Shown piece after piece: positions 1 to 8,148 of a DNA stretch of 52,680 nt. The DNA lies in NCBI GenBank assembly GCA_900318865.1, contig ONMF01000016.1, positions 1 through 52,680 on the forward strand, given 5' to 3'. The stretch is from an uncultured Prevotellaceae bacterium. Lineage in GTDB: Bacteria; Bacteroidota; Bacteroidia; Bacteroidales; Muribaculaceae. The translations under genes were made by a program, and so were the position numbers. How positions within the stretch are numbered: position 1 is the first letter of the stretch; every line of letters begins with the position of its first letter. The notes below the pieces were generated by a model that saw nothing but the letters and a program-made list of their open reading frames with translations, was not told the origin of the DNA and did not search any database.

Positions 1-45
1 AATCTCACTTACTACGTCTAATTTCTCTTCAAAATAATGTTTCAT
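1..45 (-). CDS. IS3-type transposase OrfA, N-terminal fragment (cut by window edge)
   Basis: Reading the minus strand from the ATG at 45 gives 15 codons, MKHYFEEKLDVVSEI, before the window ends. The short basic-acidic start and its position just inside an inverted-repeat end resemble the HTH-containing OrfA of IS3/IS150-group elements. Only 15 residues are visible, so the family call rests mainly on the adjacent terminal repeat at 51-96. Confidence 0.35.
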   Translation of the reverse strand, partial: MKHYFEEKLDVVSEI

Positions 46-50
46 ATAAA

Positions 51-96
51 AACTGCACCTCAAAAGTTTTGTGTCTAACTTTTGGGGTGCAGTTCA
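51..96. repeat. Inverted repeat at probable IS terminus
   Basis: Arms AACTGCACCTCAAAAGTT (51-68) and AACTTTTGGGGTGCAGTT (77-94) are complementary with one mismatch around an 8-nt spacer. On the minus strand the outer arm reads TGAACTGCACCCCAAAAGTT, the style of terminal repeat seen in IS3/IS150-group elements, and an OrfA-like start lies just inside. The element would lie to the left of the window, its end at about position 96, immediately downstream of the GH20 gene. Confidence 0.5.
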
Positions 97-167
97 ATTC
101 TTGCAGGGGCAAATCTTGTGCCAAACGCGACGCCGGCTTTCAGGAAAATCAAGGTGCCGCGAAAAGA

Positions 168-2666
168 TTATTTCTTGAACAGGTAGGTAGTGACGCTTTC
201 GTGGCCCAGATAATAAGCGCGCGCTTTGATCACCGGCGGCTGACCGCCTGCCAGGGCCACCGGAGCCGTCCATTGCGGCGACATGACCGTGGGCTCGCTG
301 CCGTCGAGCGTGTAGCGGACCACCACGCCGGGATATTGCGCGTTGGCCAGCAGCTGGCCGTTCACCACCTTGAGGCCGGGCTGGCCGATGTGGAAATAGT
401 AGCCCTTGGCCTTGAGCACAGGCAGCTCGCGGGCTCCCACCTTGAGATTGAACTGATGGCGGGCCTCCTCATAGGCCTGGGTATCGGCCAGCTTGCCCGC
501 CCACTCGGGATTGGCGTTCCAGCCGCGCTCCACCATGCCAAGCACCTTGGGCAGAGTGTAATCGAGCACCTGGTCGAAGTCGCGCACCGTCTCGGCCCAG
601 AGCTGCGACTGCACGCCGATGATGTTCTGCGGTTTCTCAAGCCGCACTTTGCCCTCATGGGCCGTGGCTGCATTCAGGCTGTCGCCCTCCCAGGTGAGGC
701 GTGCGCTGGCATAGATGTTCCACGGCAGTGCGCTCCAGGCGTCAAGTTCGTCGACTTTTCCGCCCCAGTGCAGGCCCCGCTCGTACTGATGCCAGCTGTA
801 AGCCATATCCATGTAGAAATTGGTGACGTTCGACAGGATAACGGGGTAGCCGTCGTTGGCCAGCCGGTAGGGCACCACATCGCGGCTGCCGATGGTGCTC
901 CAGGCATTGACACCCGCCACGCGGGGCGCCACCACATCGTTGAACGCCTTGTCATGGTCGAGAGCCACTTCTTGCCAGCCCTCAAACTTGATGCCGCGAG
1001 CCGTGAGCATGTCGGTGACACGCCGCACATAGTATTCGTTGACTTGATGGGCGTTTTTCAGGCCGTGACGCTGCATCAGCGCCTGCACATCGGGAGCCTG
1101 GTCCCATGCGCCGCTGGCCACCTCGTCGCCGCCCAGATGCACAATGTCGAGTTTCAGCCCGGCATCCTTGTACATGAGTTGCAGCTCGCTCACCACTTTT
1201 TCCACAAACCGGTATACGCCCTCTTGGGCCACATTGAGCACATTGTCGTGATAGGACTGGGCCGACGTGTACTGCGAAGTGGATTTTTCGTCCCACAATT
1301 TATACTGCTCGGCCAGCGCGGGATTGCTGCCGATGTAACGGTCGTAACGATTCTTCATGGCCACAATGGCCGCACGGGCATGGCCGGGAGTTTCCACCTC
1401 GGGAATCAACTTCACGCCTCGCTCGTGGGCATACTTGAGCAACTGCACAAACTGGCTGCGGGTGAGGTAGCCGTTGGCACTCTGCGTGCGGTCGTCGGGA
1501 TTACCGTTCCCGTCGAAGATCTGTGCCAAGTAGCCCTTTTCGTCAAGGGTGCAGCCGCGACGGCTGGCCACCTCGGTGAGCTCGGGCAGGCCGGGAATCT
1601 CCACTCGCCAGGCCTCGTCGTCGGTGAAGTGGAACTGCCAACGGTTGATTTTATAGTAAGCAAGAATGTCGACAAAGCGCTTGAGGTCGTCAAAACCGAT
1701 GAAATTGCGGGCGATGTCGAGCATATAGCCACGATAATGCAGGTCGGGGGCATCGGCCACGTGCACGTTTTGCAGGCGGTGGCCCTTGCTGTGGTCGAGT
1801 GCTGCCACGAGCGTCTTCACGCCATTGAGCAAGCCTTCGTCGGCAGCACCGGCGATGACGATGCGTCCGTCGTTCACATCGAGCGTGTAGCCTTCGGGGT
1901 TAGCTCCCGCTTTCTTGTCAATTTTCAGCTGGATGGTGGTCTTCTGGCCGCCGGTGGCGTAGATGCCGCGTCCCTCAAGCTCCCTGAGCAGATAATTCTT
2001 GGCCCGTTTCATCCCTTTACCGGCAAACAAGCCTCCGCCTTTCACTGTCACCAGGCCGCCCACGGTGGTGTAACCGTTGCTCACGGTCACCTCTTTGGGC
2101 GTGGGGAAGATGTCGTAGTCGTTGCCGGTGTAGGCATCGCCCACATTGTTCACCCGCTCATTCTGAGCGTAGACGTACGGCCCGTCGGGATAGCACTTGT
2201 GGTCCTGCCACTGGCCCGGGGCGTCGAGCAGCGCATGGTCGATGGCCACCGGCAACGGGTGGCGCGTGTCGCCGTCGAACACCACATGCCCGCCCATGGG
2301 CTGGTAGCTCACATTCACCATCGTCCCCCTCATCACCAGGTCCAGCACCAGCGAGTCGCCCGGTGCCAGGGGCATGTAGCGCCGGTTGGGCGTCACTTGG
2401 TAATAACTGGTGGAAACCTCCTTCACATCGACCGGGCAATCGGCCGGCAGTGTCACCCTGCGTGAGAACTGATTGAAGTAGAACTGCCAGTTCGAGCCCA
2501 GCTGATAATCGCTCACATTCTTGAAGATGAAGCGCGAGCTATACCCTCCTTCCTGTCCATTGCGGCCCATTTCCCAGCGCACGGCCAGCGGCGATTGTGC
2601 CACGGCCGGCACGCCCACGGCACACGCCGTCAGGGCACACATCAATAGATTGCTGATTCGTTTCAT
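168..2666 (-). CDS. Beta-N-acetylhexosaminidase, GH20
   Basis: An exported exo-hexosaminidase removing terminal GlcNAc/GalNAc from glycans, acting in the periplasm or at the surface. The 832-aa protein starts at MKRISNLLM after an ATG at 2666; a longer frame upstream would overlap the phosphatase gene. The signal peptide ends near AVAQ, although LTAC at residues 12-15 could be a lipobox. Order: chitobiase/Hex N-terminal beta domain (about 25-130), a second GH20 N-terminal domain (about 190-320), the GH20 TIM barrel with HLGGDEV, catalytic pair D514-E515, then a C-terminal FN3-like chitobiase domain (TLDGSEPT). It begins 17 bp after the phosphatase stop, so the two are probably co-transcribed. 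No SusC/SusD pair is nearby, so it is not in a visible polysaccharide utilisation locus. Confidence 0.93.
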   Translation of the reverse strand: MKRISNLLMCALTACAVGVPAVAQSPLAVRWEMGRNGQEGGYSSRFIFKNVSDYQLGSNWQFYFNQFSRRVTLPADCPVDVKEVSTSYYQVTPNRRYMPLAPGDSLVLDLVMRGTMVNVSYQPMGGHVVFDGDTRHPLPVAIDHALLDAPGQWQDHKCYPDGPYVYAQNERVNNVGDAYTGNDYDIFPTPKEVTVSNGYTTVGGLVTVKGGGLFAGKGMKRAKNYLLRELEGRGIYATGGQKTTIQLKIDKKAGANPEGYTLDVNDGRIVIAGAADEGLLNGVKTLVAALDHSKGHRLQNVHVADAPDLHYRGYMLDIARNFIGFDDLKRFVDILAYYKINRWQFHFTDDEAWRVEIPGLPELTEVASRRGCTLDEKGYLAQIFDGNGNPDDRTQSANGYLTRSQFVQLLKYAHERGVKLIPEVETPGHARAAIVAMKNRYDRYIGSNPALAEQYKLWDEKSTSQYTSAQSYHDNVLNVAQEGVYRFVEKVVSELQLMYKDAGLKLDIVHLGGDEVASGAWDQAPDVQALMQRHGLKNAHQVNEYYVRRVTDMLTARGIKFEGWQEVALDHDKAFNDVVAPRVAGVNAWSTIGSRDVVPYRLANDGYPVILSNVTNFYMDMAYSWHQYERGLHWGGKVDELDAWSALPWNIYASARLTWEGDSLNAATAHEGKVRLEKPQNIIGVQSQLWAETVRDFDQVLDYTLPKVLGMVERGWNANPEWAGKLADTQAYEEARHQFNLKVGARELPVLKAKGYYFHIGQPGLKVVNGQLLANAQYPGVVVRYTLDGSEPTVMSPQWTAPVALAGGQPPVIKARAYYLGHESVTTYLFKK

Positions 2667-2683
2667 TGTAATGTATTGTGTCG

Positions 2684-3208
2684 TTATTGATGAATAATCA
2701 TGCGTTTTGATTCCAATTCCTGCAGCAGGCACTCGCAGGCATCCTCCAGCAGGTCGAGCACCAGTTCAAAGCCCTCGCTGCCCTCGTAGTAGGGGTCGGG
2801 CACATGGTCATAGTGGCGATTGAACCTGATGTAATTGCCCATGTTCACCACCTTGCGCATCTGCCCGGTGGAGTAAGCCATGCTTTGCAAGTCGTCCACA
2901 TTGGCCGCATCCATGCCCACTATCACATCGAAGTGCTCCAAATCGTCGGGGGTCACTTGGCGTGCACGGTGCGTGAGTTCATAGCCGCGTTGCCGCGCAT
3001 GAACGCACATGCGCCGGTCGGGCATCTGTCCTGAGTGCCCGCCGTAGGTTCCCGCCGAGTCAATCTCGTAGAATTCCTCCAGGTTTCTCTCATTCACCAG
3101 GCGCTGCATGACGCCCTGCGCTGCCGGCGAACGGCAGATATTGCCCAGGCACACAAACAACACCCTGGTGGGTTTTCGTTGCGGTATGTCGTCGCGGAGA
3201 TTTTGCAT
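2684..3208 (-). CDS. Low molecular weight protein-tyrosine phosphatase
   Basis: A cytoplasmic phosphatase of the LMW-PTP/arsenate reductase fold, likely dephosphorylating protein tyrosine, often on capsule kinases. From the ATG at 3208 it is 174 aa; a GTG one codon earlier is possible. The P-loop VCLGNICRSPAA near the N terminus has the C-X5-R signature (nucleophile Cys and binding Arg), and DPYYEG near the C-terminal third supplies the general-acid Asp of the DP loop. It lies 17 bp upstream of the GH20 gene and probably leads that transcript. A TAAATTTG -7-like box (3213-3220) nearly touches the start codon. No tyrosine kinase is adjacent, so the substrate is unknown. Confidence 0.9.
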   Translation of the reverse strand: MQNLRDDIPQRKPTRVLFVCLGNICRSPAAQGVMQRLVNERNLEEFYEIDSAGTYGGHSGQMPDRRMCVHARQRGYELTHRARQVTPDDLEHFDVIVGMDAANVDDLQSMAYSTGQMRKVVNMGNYIRFNRHYDHVPDPYYEGSEGFELVLDLLEDACECLLQELESKRMIIHQ

Positions 3209-3212
3209 CACG

Positions 3213-3220
3213 CAAATTTA
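3213..3220 (-). promoter_or_regulatory. -7-like box upstream of tyrosine phosphatase
   Basis: TAAATTTG on the minus strand fits the Bacteroidota TAnnTTTG element, but it ends only 4 nt before the ATG at 3208 and no TTTG -33 element is found at the usual distance. Either the transcript is leaderless or the match is fortuitous. Confidence 0.35.
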
Positions 3221-3294
3221 GTAAAAATAAGTGCATCTCACACGCTTCATTGCATTTTTTTCCACTCTAATGAGCATTTGCTACACTTTTTCGC

Positions 3295-3302
3295 TACCTT
3301 TG
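3295..3302 (+). promoter_or_regulatory. Promoter -7 element for the DUF4421 gene
   Basis: TACCTTTG matches TAnnTTTG, 36 nt before the start codon. A TTTG at 3277-3280 is only 14 nt upstream, shorter than the usual 19-21 nt, so only the -7 box is well supported. Confidence 0.5.
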
Positions 3303-3338
3303 CAACAGAAAAACAGCGTTTTTATGCAGTAACCTCCA

Positions 3339-4589
3339 TTGCGAGTAATCTTTGTCATATTGCTCATGGGCTTGTGGCTGCCGATGACGACAGCCACAGC
3401 ACAAGCCATATCAGGCCAGCCAGCCGACAGCGTTGCTGTCGCCCTTGCCCCCGACAGCATTTCCATCCATTCAGCCGACAGTGTCGCCGCAGGCCAGCAG
3501 GCTAAAAAGGAGTGGTTCGGAAAGCGCTGGATAAACTCCATCACAAAGCGCATGAACGAGCCTTTCGACACCGTGCGCGACGACGGATACTGGCTGCGCG
3601 CCCTCAAGCACGGCAAGGTCAACCTCAAAGACACCACCATCCATTATCCCAAGTTTCTGTCGGGGTGCGTAAACATTTACCGATGGGTCGACCGCACGCT
3701 CAACGCTCAAGACCCCGACTACGTGAAAGGCAACGGCAAACTGTTCAAGCTCACGCTGAAAAACAACAACTGGCTTGACTATTACCAGTGTGAGCCCGAC
3801 GACAAAGTGATCATGTCGTTCAGGAGCAAAATTTCGAGCAACCTGGGTCTGTATTTTTCCATATTAGGAATCTCGCTGGGCTATTCGGTCGATGCCGACC
3901 GCCTCGTAGGAGGGCACCCCACCAGCAAGAAAAGGGAATTTGGCTTCACCTGCGCACGTTTCATCCTGGAATACTACAACCTGTACAACACAGGCGACAT
4001 GACCGTGGTCATGCGCGACAACAACGAGCGCGAGACCTACCGAATCCCTGAATTCGGCGGCCTGGAACGGCGGTCGTGGGGAGTGAGCGGCTACTTTTTC
4101 TTCAACAATCGCCGTTATGCGCACGCCACGGCCTACTCCAGTTCCAAGAAGCAACTTCGCAGCGTAGGCTCCTGGATGGCCGGTTTCAAAGTCACACGGC
4201 AACGATTCAGTGTCAACGAGGAGGACATGAAAGAGTTTTACCAAGATCTGGAGGAGGAATTGCCCGAAGACAACTCCATATTTGATTACACCGACTATTT
4301 TCTGGGTGCCGGTTATGGCTACAACTGGGTTCTTGGTCCCAAGTGGGTAATTAACGGCACGCTCATGGCCCACGCCGGAATCAAGCACGCACACTCCCAT
4401 ACCTCGAGCGACAGCCACAGCAACATGTTTGCCGTCAACGCCAAGGCCCGCGCAGCGGTCACCTTCAACCACCGAGGGTTGTTTGTCAGCCTTCAGAGTT
4501 ACTTCGACAGCCATTTGTTCAACAACACCGATTACAAATACAAAAGCAACATCTTTGACTTCACCGCCATCGTCGGCGTGAAGTTCTGA
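3339..4589 (+). CDS. DUF4421 domain protein, exported beta-barrel-like
   Basis: A 416-aa exported protein of unknown function. The N terminus (MRVIFVILLMGLWLP...ATAQA) is a signal peptide. It uses a TTG start at 3339; the next in-frame ATG (3366) would delete the Arg and half the hydrophobic core, so TTG is preferred. After an Asp/Ser-rich linker, the body has the DUF4421 pattern with FRSKISSNLGLYFSI and many alternating aromatic strands ending in DFTAIVGVKF, consistent with an outer-membrane beta-barrel. It stands alone between the divergent phosphatase gene and the nitroreductase gene. The family name comes from pattern recognition; the barrel topology is inferred. Confidence 0.75.
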   Translation: MRVIFVILLMGLWLPMTTATAQAISGQPADSVAVALAPDSISIHSADSVAAGQQAKKEWFGKRWINSITKRMNEPFDTVRDDGYWLRALKHGKVNLKDTTIHYPKFLSGCVNIYRWVDRTLNAQDPDYVKGNGKLFKLTLKNNNWLDYYQCEPDDKVIMSFRSKISSNLGLYFSILGISLGYSVDADRLVGGHPTSKKREFGFTCARFILEYYNLYNTGDMTVVMRDNNERETYRIPEFGGLERRSWGVSGYFFFNNRRYAHATAYSSSKKQLRSVGSWMAGFKVTRQRFSVNEEDMKEFYQDLEEELPEDNSIFDYTDYFLGAGYGYNWVLGPKWVINGTLMAHAGIKHAHSHTSSDSHSNMFAVNAKARAAVTFNHRGLFVSLQSYFDSHLFNNTDYKYKSNIFDFTAIVGVKF

Positions 4590-4665
4590 ACGCGCGGCGG
4601 CGGTTCTTTTGCGCACTTTCGTGGCAAATTAGGGCACGGCTTGCCGTTTTGTCATTTTTTTTTCT

Positions 4666-4673
4666 TATTTTTG
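4666..4673 (+). promoter_or_regulatory. Promoter -7 element for the nitroreductase gene
   Basis: TATTTTTG lies 22 nt before the ATG at 4696. TTG at 4641-4643 sits 22 nt upstream as a possible -33 element. Confidence 0.45.
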
Positions 4674-4695
4674 TGCGTAATTTATCTCATCACTA

Positions 4696-5295
4696 ATGAA
4701 AACACTGAAACTGATTATGGCAGCATGCCTTGCCGCATCCACATTGACAACCGGTGCCGAGGTGCTGCCCAAACCTCAAACCACAGGCGGCATGCCGCTG
4801 ATGGAAGCCATGGCGGCGCGCCAGAGCAGTCGCGGCATTGACCCGGCTTCAATTGTCACCAAGCAAGAGTTGAGCAACATGCTGTGGGCCGCATGGGGAA
4901 TTACCCACGACGGAAAGCGCACCATTGCCACGGCCATGAATCGACAGGAGCTCATCCTCTTTGTCATCACGGCCACCGAGGTGAGCCGCTACAATCCCGA
5001 GGACAATAGCCTCACCGTGGTCAAGAAGGGCGACTACCGCGAGCTCTCGGCGCGTCAGGACTTTGCCAAGACGGCTCCCGTCAACATTGCGCTCGTGGTC
5101 GACACGCAGAAGCAGGAACGTCCTGAATTTCAGGCTTACACTGCCGGCGCCGCCTCTCACAATATTTATCTGTACTGTGCCCAGGCTGGGCTGAAAACCG
5201 TGGTGCGAGCCATGCTCGACCATGAGCCCCTGAGCCAGGTGCTGGGATTGAGCAGCCATGAACGTCTGCTCTATGTCCAAACCGTGGGGCGCTGA
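4696..5295 (+). CDS. Exported nitroreductase/SagB-type FMN oxidoreductase
   Basis: A 199-aa nitroreductase-fold protein, expected to bind FMN and use a nicotinamide or other donor; the substrate is unknown. The start ATG is followed by a signal peptide (MKTLKLIMAACLAASTLTTGA), so it acts in the periplasm, unusual for the fold but common in Bacteroidota. Visible fold features are the FMN-binding start (MAARQSSRGIDP), LSNMLWAAWGI, and the conserved block AYTAGAASHNIYLYCAQAGL typical of SagB-like nitroreductases. Its TGA shares the A with the ATG of the next gene, so translation of the two is probably coupled. Confidence 0.85.
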   Translation: MKTLKLIMAACLAASTLTTGAEVLPKPQTTGGMPLMEAMAARQSSRGIDPASIVTKQELSNMLWAAWGITHDGKRTIATAMNRQELILFVITATEVSRYNPEDNSLTVVKKGDYRELSARQDFAKTAPVNIALVVDTQKQERPEFQAYTAGAASHNIYLYCAQAGLKTVVRAMLDHEPLSQVLGLSSHERLLYVQTVGR

Positions 5296-6035
5296 TGCGC
5301 AGGCTCGTATTTCTCTTACTCGCCTTTTTGGCGACGGGCATCATCGCTTCGTGCGGTGGCGACAAGACCGAGAGCCGGCTCGATGACCAAGCCTGGTTGC
5401 CGCGCCAGGAAATGCCCGCTATGCCCGGCGTGCCCGCTATGGGCACACCCGTCGTGGCCGATGAGGAGGGCGTGGTGCACATCCCCACCTACATCATCCC
5501 GGGACGATTGCGCGATATTTTCAACGACAGCAACGAACTTCAACTCACCGCAGCCAGGGCCAACGGCTTCTCACCCATCGGCGACCTGCGCAGTGCCTAC
5601 ACACTGAGCCAGCCCGTGATGAAAGTTGCCACCTGCGACGACTTCTTCGTCGACTCCCTGTCCATGTCAATGCCGTTCCTTGTGCCGAAAGCATTGCAAC
5701 TGCTGCATGACATAGGCCGCACTTTCAGCGACACGGTGAGAGCGCGCGGTGGCCGGGAGCAAAGGCTGCGGGTTACCAGCCTCACTCGCACCGAAAACAA
5801 CGTGAAGTGCCTACGGCGACGCAACCGGGCTGCTACCGAGCAGTCGTGCCACCGCTATGGCACCACCTTCGACATCAGCTGGACCCGTTTCGACGCCCGC
5901 GACTCGAGCTACATCGTATCGCTGGAAGACCTGAAAAACATCCTGGCCGAAGTGGTCTACGACTTCCGCCGGCAAGGCCGCTGCTACGCCATCTTCGAGC
6001 GACGACAGGGATGCTTCCACATCACCGTGCGATAA
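5295..6035 (+). CDS. DUF5715-type lipoprotein with M15-peptidase-like zinc motif
   Basis: A 246-aa lipoprotein: signal sequence followed by lipobox IIASC and a G/D-rich mature start. It resembles DUF5715 proteins. Towards the C terminus, SCHRYGTTFDISWTRF has the HxxGxxxD spacing of M15 D-Ala-D-Ala/L,D-carboxypeptidases, and the protein ends CFHITVR, where M15 enzymes carry the last zinc His. That points to a membrane-tethered peptidoglycan carboxypeptidase, although activity is inferred. The start overlaps the nitroreductase stop by one base (TGATG). Two proline/alanine-rich segments near residues 38-48 look like a linker from the membrane. Confidence 0.7.
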   Translation: MRRLVFLLLAFLATGIIASCGGDKTESRLDDQAWLPRQEMPAMPGVPAMGTPVVADEEGVVHIPTYIIPGRLRDIFNDSNELQLTAARANGFSPIGDLRSAYTLSQPVMKVATCDDFFVDSLSMSMPFLVPKALQLLHDIGRTFSDTVRARGGREQRLRVTSLTRTENNVKCLRRRNRAATEQSCHRYGTTFDISWTRFDARDSSYIVSLEDLKNILAEVVYDFRRQGRCYAIFERRQGCFHITVR

Positions 6036-6079
6036 ACCCATCTGTAACATTCTTTACCTTTCAATACCAACCATCAATC

Positions 6080-6814
6080 ATGACAGAACAACAAGCAATC
6101 ACCAATTTTTTGAAGTATACCGGCCAGCAGGCCATAGCACCGCAAGCCGCCCTCGTCGACTGCGACGGTGTGCTCTACGACTCAATGAAAAATCACACCC
6201 GCGCCTGGGTGAAGCTGATGCAGAAGAACGGCATCCGATGCACTCGCGACGAGTTCTACCTCTATGAGGGCATGACCGGAACCGAAATCATCAAGATGAA
6301 ATTCAAACAAGGCGCCGGCAAAAACATCACCGACGACGAGGCATTGGCCCTTTACGGCGTAAAGACCCGCTACTTTCACGAGTTGGGCGAGATGCCCATG
6401 ATGACCGGTGCCACGGCCGTGCTCACGGCACTGAAAGAGCTGGGATTGAAACGCATTGTGGTCACCGGCTCGCAGCAAGCCACCATCCTCGACCGCATCG
6501 ACAACGACTACCCCGGCCTTTTCGACGGACGAATCACGGGCTTCGACGTTCACCGCGGCAAGCCCAGCCCCGAGCCCTACATGAAGGGCGCCATGCAAGC
6601 CGGTTGCAAGCCCGGACAGTGCCTGGTGATTGAGAATGCCCCGCTGGGAGTGCAGTCGGGCCATGCCGCAGGTTGTTTCACCATCGGTGTCACCACCGGC
6701 CCCATTCCGGAAAAAGACCTCTACAAGGCTGGCGCCGACATCGTCTATCCGTCGATGCAAGCCCTTGCCGAGGTACTGCCGCAACTGCTTGCCGCCATGC
6801 AAGCCAAAGGCTGA
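6080..6814 (+). CDS. HAD-superfamily phosphatase / beta-phosphoglucomutase-like
   Basis: A 244-aa cytoplasmic HAD hydrolase. The ATG at 6080 (MTEQQAITNF) is chosen because the longer frame runs back into the previous gene. Motif I is LVDCDGVLYDS (nucleophile Asp and second Asp), motif II VVTGS, the motif III Lys lies in RGKPSPEPYM, and motif IV is IENAPLGVQSGHAAG. The helical cap between motifs I and II suits small phospho-sugars, as in beta-phosphoglucomutase or phosphoglycolate phosphatase; the substrate cannot be read from sequence. aroB starts 21 bp downstream, so the two likely form an operon. Confidence 0.87.
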   Translation: MTEQQAITNFLKYTGQQAIAPQAALVDCDGVLYDSMKNHTRAWVKLMQKNGIRCTRDEFYLYEGMTGTEIIKMKFKQGAGKNITDDEALALYGVKTRYFHELGEMPMMTGATAVLTALKELGLKRIVVTGSQQATILDRIDNDYPGLFDGRITGFDVHRGKPSPEPYMKGAMQAGCKPGQCLVIENAPLGVQSGHAAGCFTIGVTTGPIPEKDLYKAGADIVYPSMQALAEVLPQLLAAMQAKG

Positions 6815-6835
6815 CCGTTTCTCGCCCATTCACCC

Positions 6836-7879
6836 ATGGCTCAGAGGCTCATTTTCACCAATGACGTAAATCGGGAACTGGCCGCAATAGTGGACCGGTT
6901 GCACCCGAGCAGCTTGTTCCTGCTCACCGACACGAACACCAGCCGCATGGTGCGACCGCTCATTGACCTTTCGGCCACCCACATCGTCATCCCCGCAGGC
7001 GACGAGCACAAAAACATCGACTCTCTGCAGCACGTGTGGCAGGGGTTGCAACAAGGCGGCGCCACCCGCCAGTCGGTGCTCGTCAACCTGGGTGGCGGCG
7101 TTGTGACCGACCTGGGCGGGCTGGCGGCGGCCACTTTCAAGCGCGGAATGCGCTTTGTGAACGTCCCCACGACACTGCTCGGCGCGGTCGACGCTGCCGT
7201 AGGCGGCAAAACGGGTATCAACTATGGCGGCTTGAAAAACGAAATCGGCGTGTTTGCCGAGGCCACCGATGTAGTGATTTCCACCTGCTTCTTTTCCACC
7301 CTGCCTTCCACCGAACTGAAATCGGGCTTTGCCGAGATGCTCAAGCATGCACTGCTCACCGGCAGCGATGAGTTCGACCGGCTGCTCGACATCGACCCGG
7401 AGCGCCTTTCGCCTGAGAATCTGCTCCACCGCCTGCAGGTATCGGTGATGGTGAAACAGCGCATTGTGGAGCAAGACCCGCACGAGCATGGACTGCGGCG
7501 TGCCCTGAATTTGGGGCACACAGTGGGCCACGCCTTTGAAAGCCACGCGCTGGCTTGTGGCCGCCCCGTGCCGCACGGCTACGCCGTGGCGTGGGGACTG
7601 GTGACCGAGTGCGTGTTGAGCCACATGATGATGAAGTTTCCCAGCGACACGCTACATCGACTGGCCGCGTTTGTCCACCTTCACTATGGCCATTTCGGCA
7701 TCACCTGCGACGACTACGACACCCTGCTCACCATCATGCGGCACGACAAAAAAAGCCGGCAGGGCGAAATCAACTGCACGCTGCTGGCCGGCTGCGGCGA
7801 TGTACGCACCGGCATCACCGTCGCACCCGACGACATGTGCGTCGCCTTCGACATCTACCGTGACCTGATGGGGATTTAA
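6836..7879 (+). CDS. aroB: 3-dehydroquinate synthase
   Basis: Converts DAHP to 3-dehydroquinate, step two of the shikimate pathway, in the cytoplasm with NAD and a divalent metal. At 347 aa it is normal length. Seen motifs: the NAD-binding GGGVVTDLGGLAAATFKRG, the substrate block VPTTLLGAVDAAVGGKTGIN, and the metal-ligand histidines in RRALNLGHTVGHAFE and VPHGYAVAWG. It follows the HAD phosphatase at 21 bp. Other shikimate genes are not in the window. Confidence 0.96.
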   Translation: MAQRLIFTNDVNRELAAIVDRLHPSSLFLLTDTNTSRMVRPLIDLSATHIVIPAGDEHKNIDSLQHVWQGLQQGGATRQSVLVNLGGGVVTDLGGLAAATFKRGMRFVNVPTTLLGAVDAAVGGKTGINYGGLKNEIGVFAEATDVVISTCFFSTLPSTELKSGFAEMLKHALLTGSDEFDRLLDIDPERLSPENLLHRLQVSVMVKQRIVEQDPHEHGLRRALNLGHTVGHAFESHALACGRPVPHGYAVAWGLVTECVLSHMMMKFPSDTLHRLAAFVHLHYGHFGITCDDYDTLLTIMRHDKKSRQGEINCTLLAGCGDVRTGITVAPDDMCVAFDIYRDLMGI

Positions 7880-7917
7880 AAGGATTTTTCCCTTTTTTCA
7901 AGCGAATGTATCTGGAC

Positions 7918-7951
7918 AAAAAAACGAGTGACTGAACGACCAGTCACTCGT
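7918..7951 (-). terminator. Rho-independent terminator of tRNA-Ala
   Basis: An 11-bp perfect stem, ACGAGTGACTG (7924-7934) against CAGTCACTCGT (7941-7951), with a 6-nt loop. On the minus strand it is followed by a run of seven T, so it terminates the tRNA-Ala transcript; it also ends close behind aroB on the other strand. Confidence 0.8.
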
Positions 7952-7963
7952 AAAAAACGGATG

Positions 7964-8036
7964 TGGAGCATAGCGGACTCGAACCGCCTACCTCAACAAT
8001 GCGAATGTTGCGCTCTACCAGATGAGCTAATGCCCC
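7964..8036 (-). tRNA. tRNA-Ala(CGC)
   Basis: A 73-nt cloverleaf: acceptor GGGGCAT/ATGCTCC with discriminator A, anticodon stem CAACA/TGTTG, loop TTCGCAT giving anticodon CGC (codon GCG), and T arm GGCGG-TTCGAGT-CCGCT. The third acceptor pair is G-U, the alanine identity element, which supports the assignment. CCA is not encoded. Confidence 0.95.
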
Positions 8037-8053
8037 TTGCGCCTTCCGGGTGG

Positions 8054-8085
8054 CAAAATTACAGCCTTTTCCCGGTTTTGGCAAA
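8054..8085 (-). promoter_or_regulatory. Promoter of tRNA-Ala
   Basis: On the minus strand TTTG (8082-8085), then exactly 20 nt, then TAATTTTG (8054-8061), a full match to the Bacteroidota -33/-7 consensus. The tRNA begins 17 nt downstream. Confidence 0.8.
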
Positions 8086-8148
8086 TTTTATGGGGCAGAA
8101 TATTCTTTTTTCTGCTTTTCACCACACGAGCTGGACATCCTGCGCGCG

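Noticed and set aside
69..2465. Long plus-strand open frame across the GH20 gene
   Set aside because: It is antisense to a well-supported GH20 gene with its catalytic motif on the minus strand, and the translation is low-complexity with no family resemblance. GC-rich genes often give such frames.
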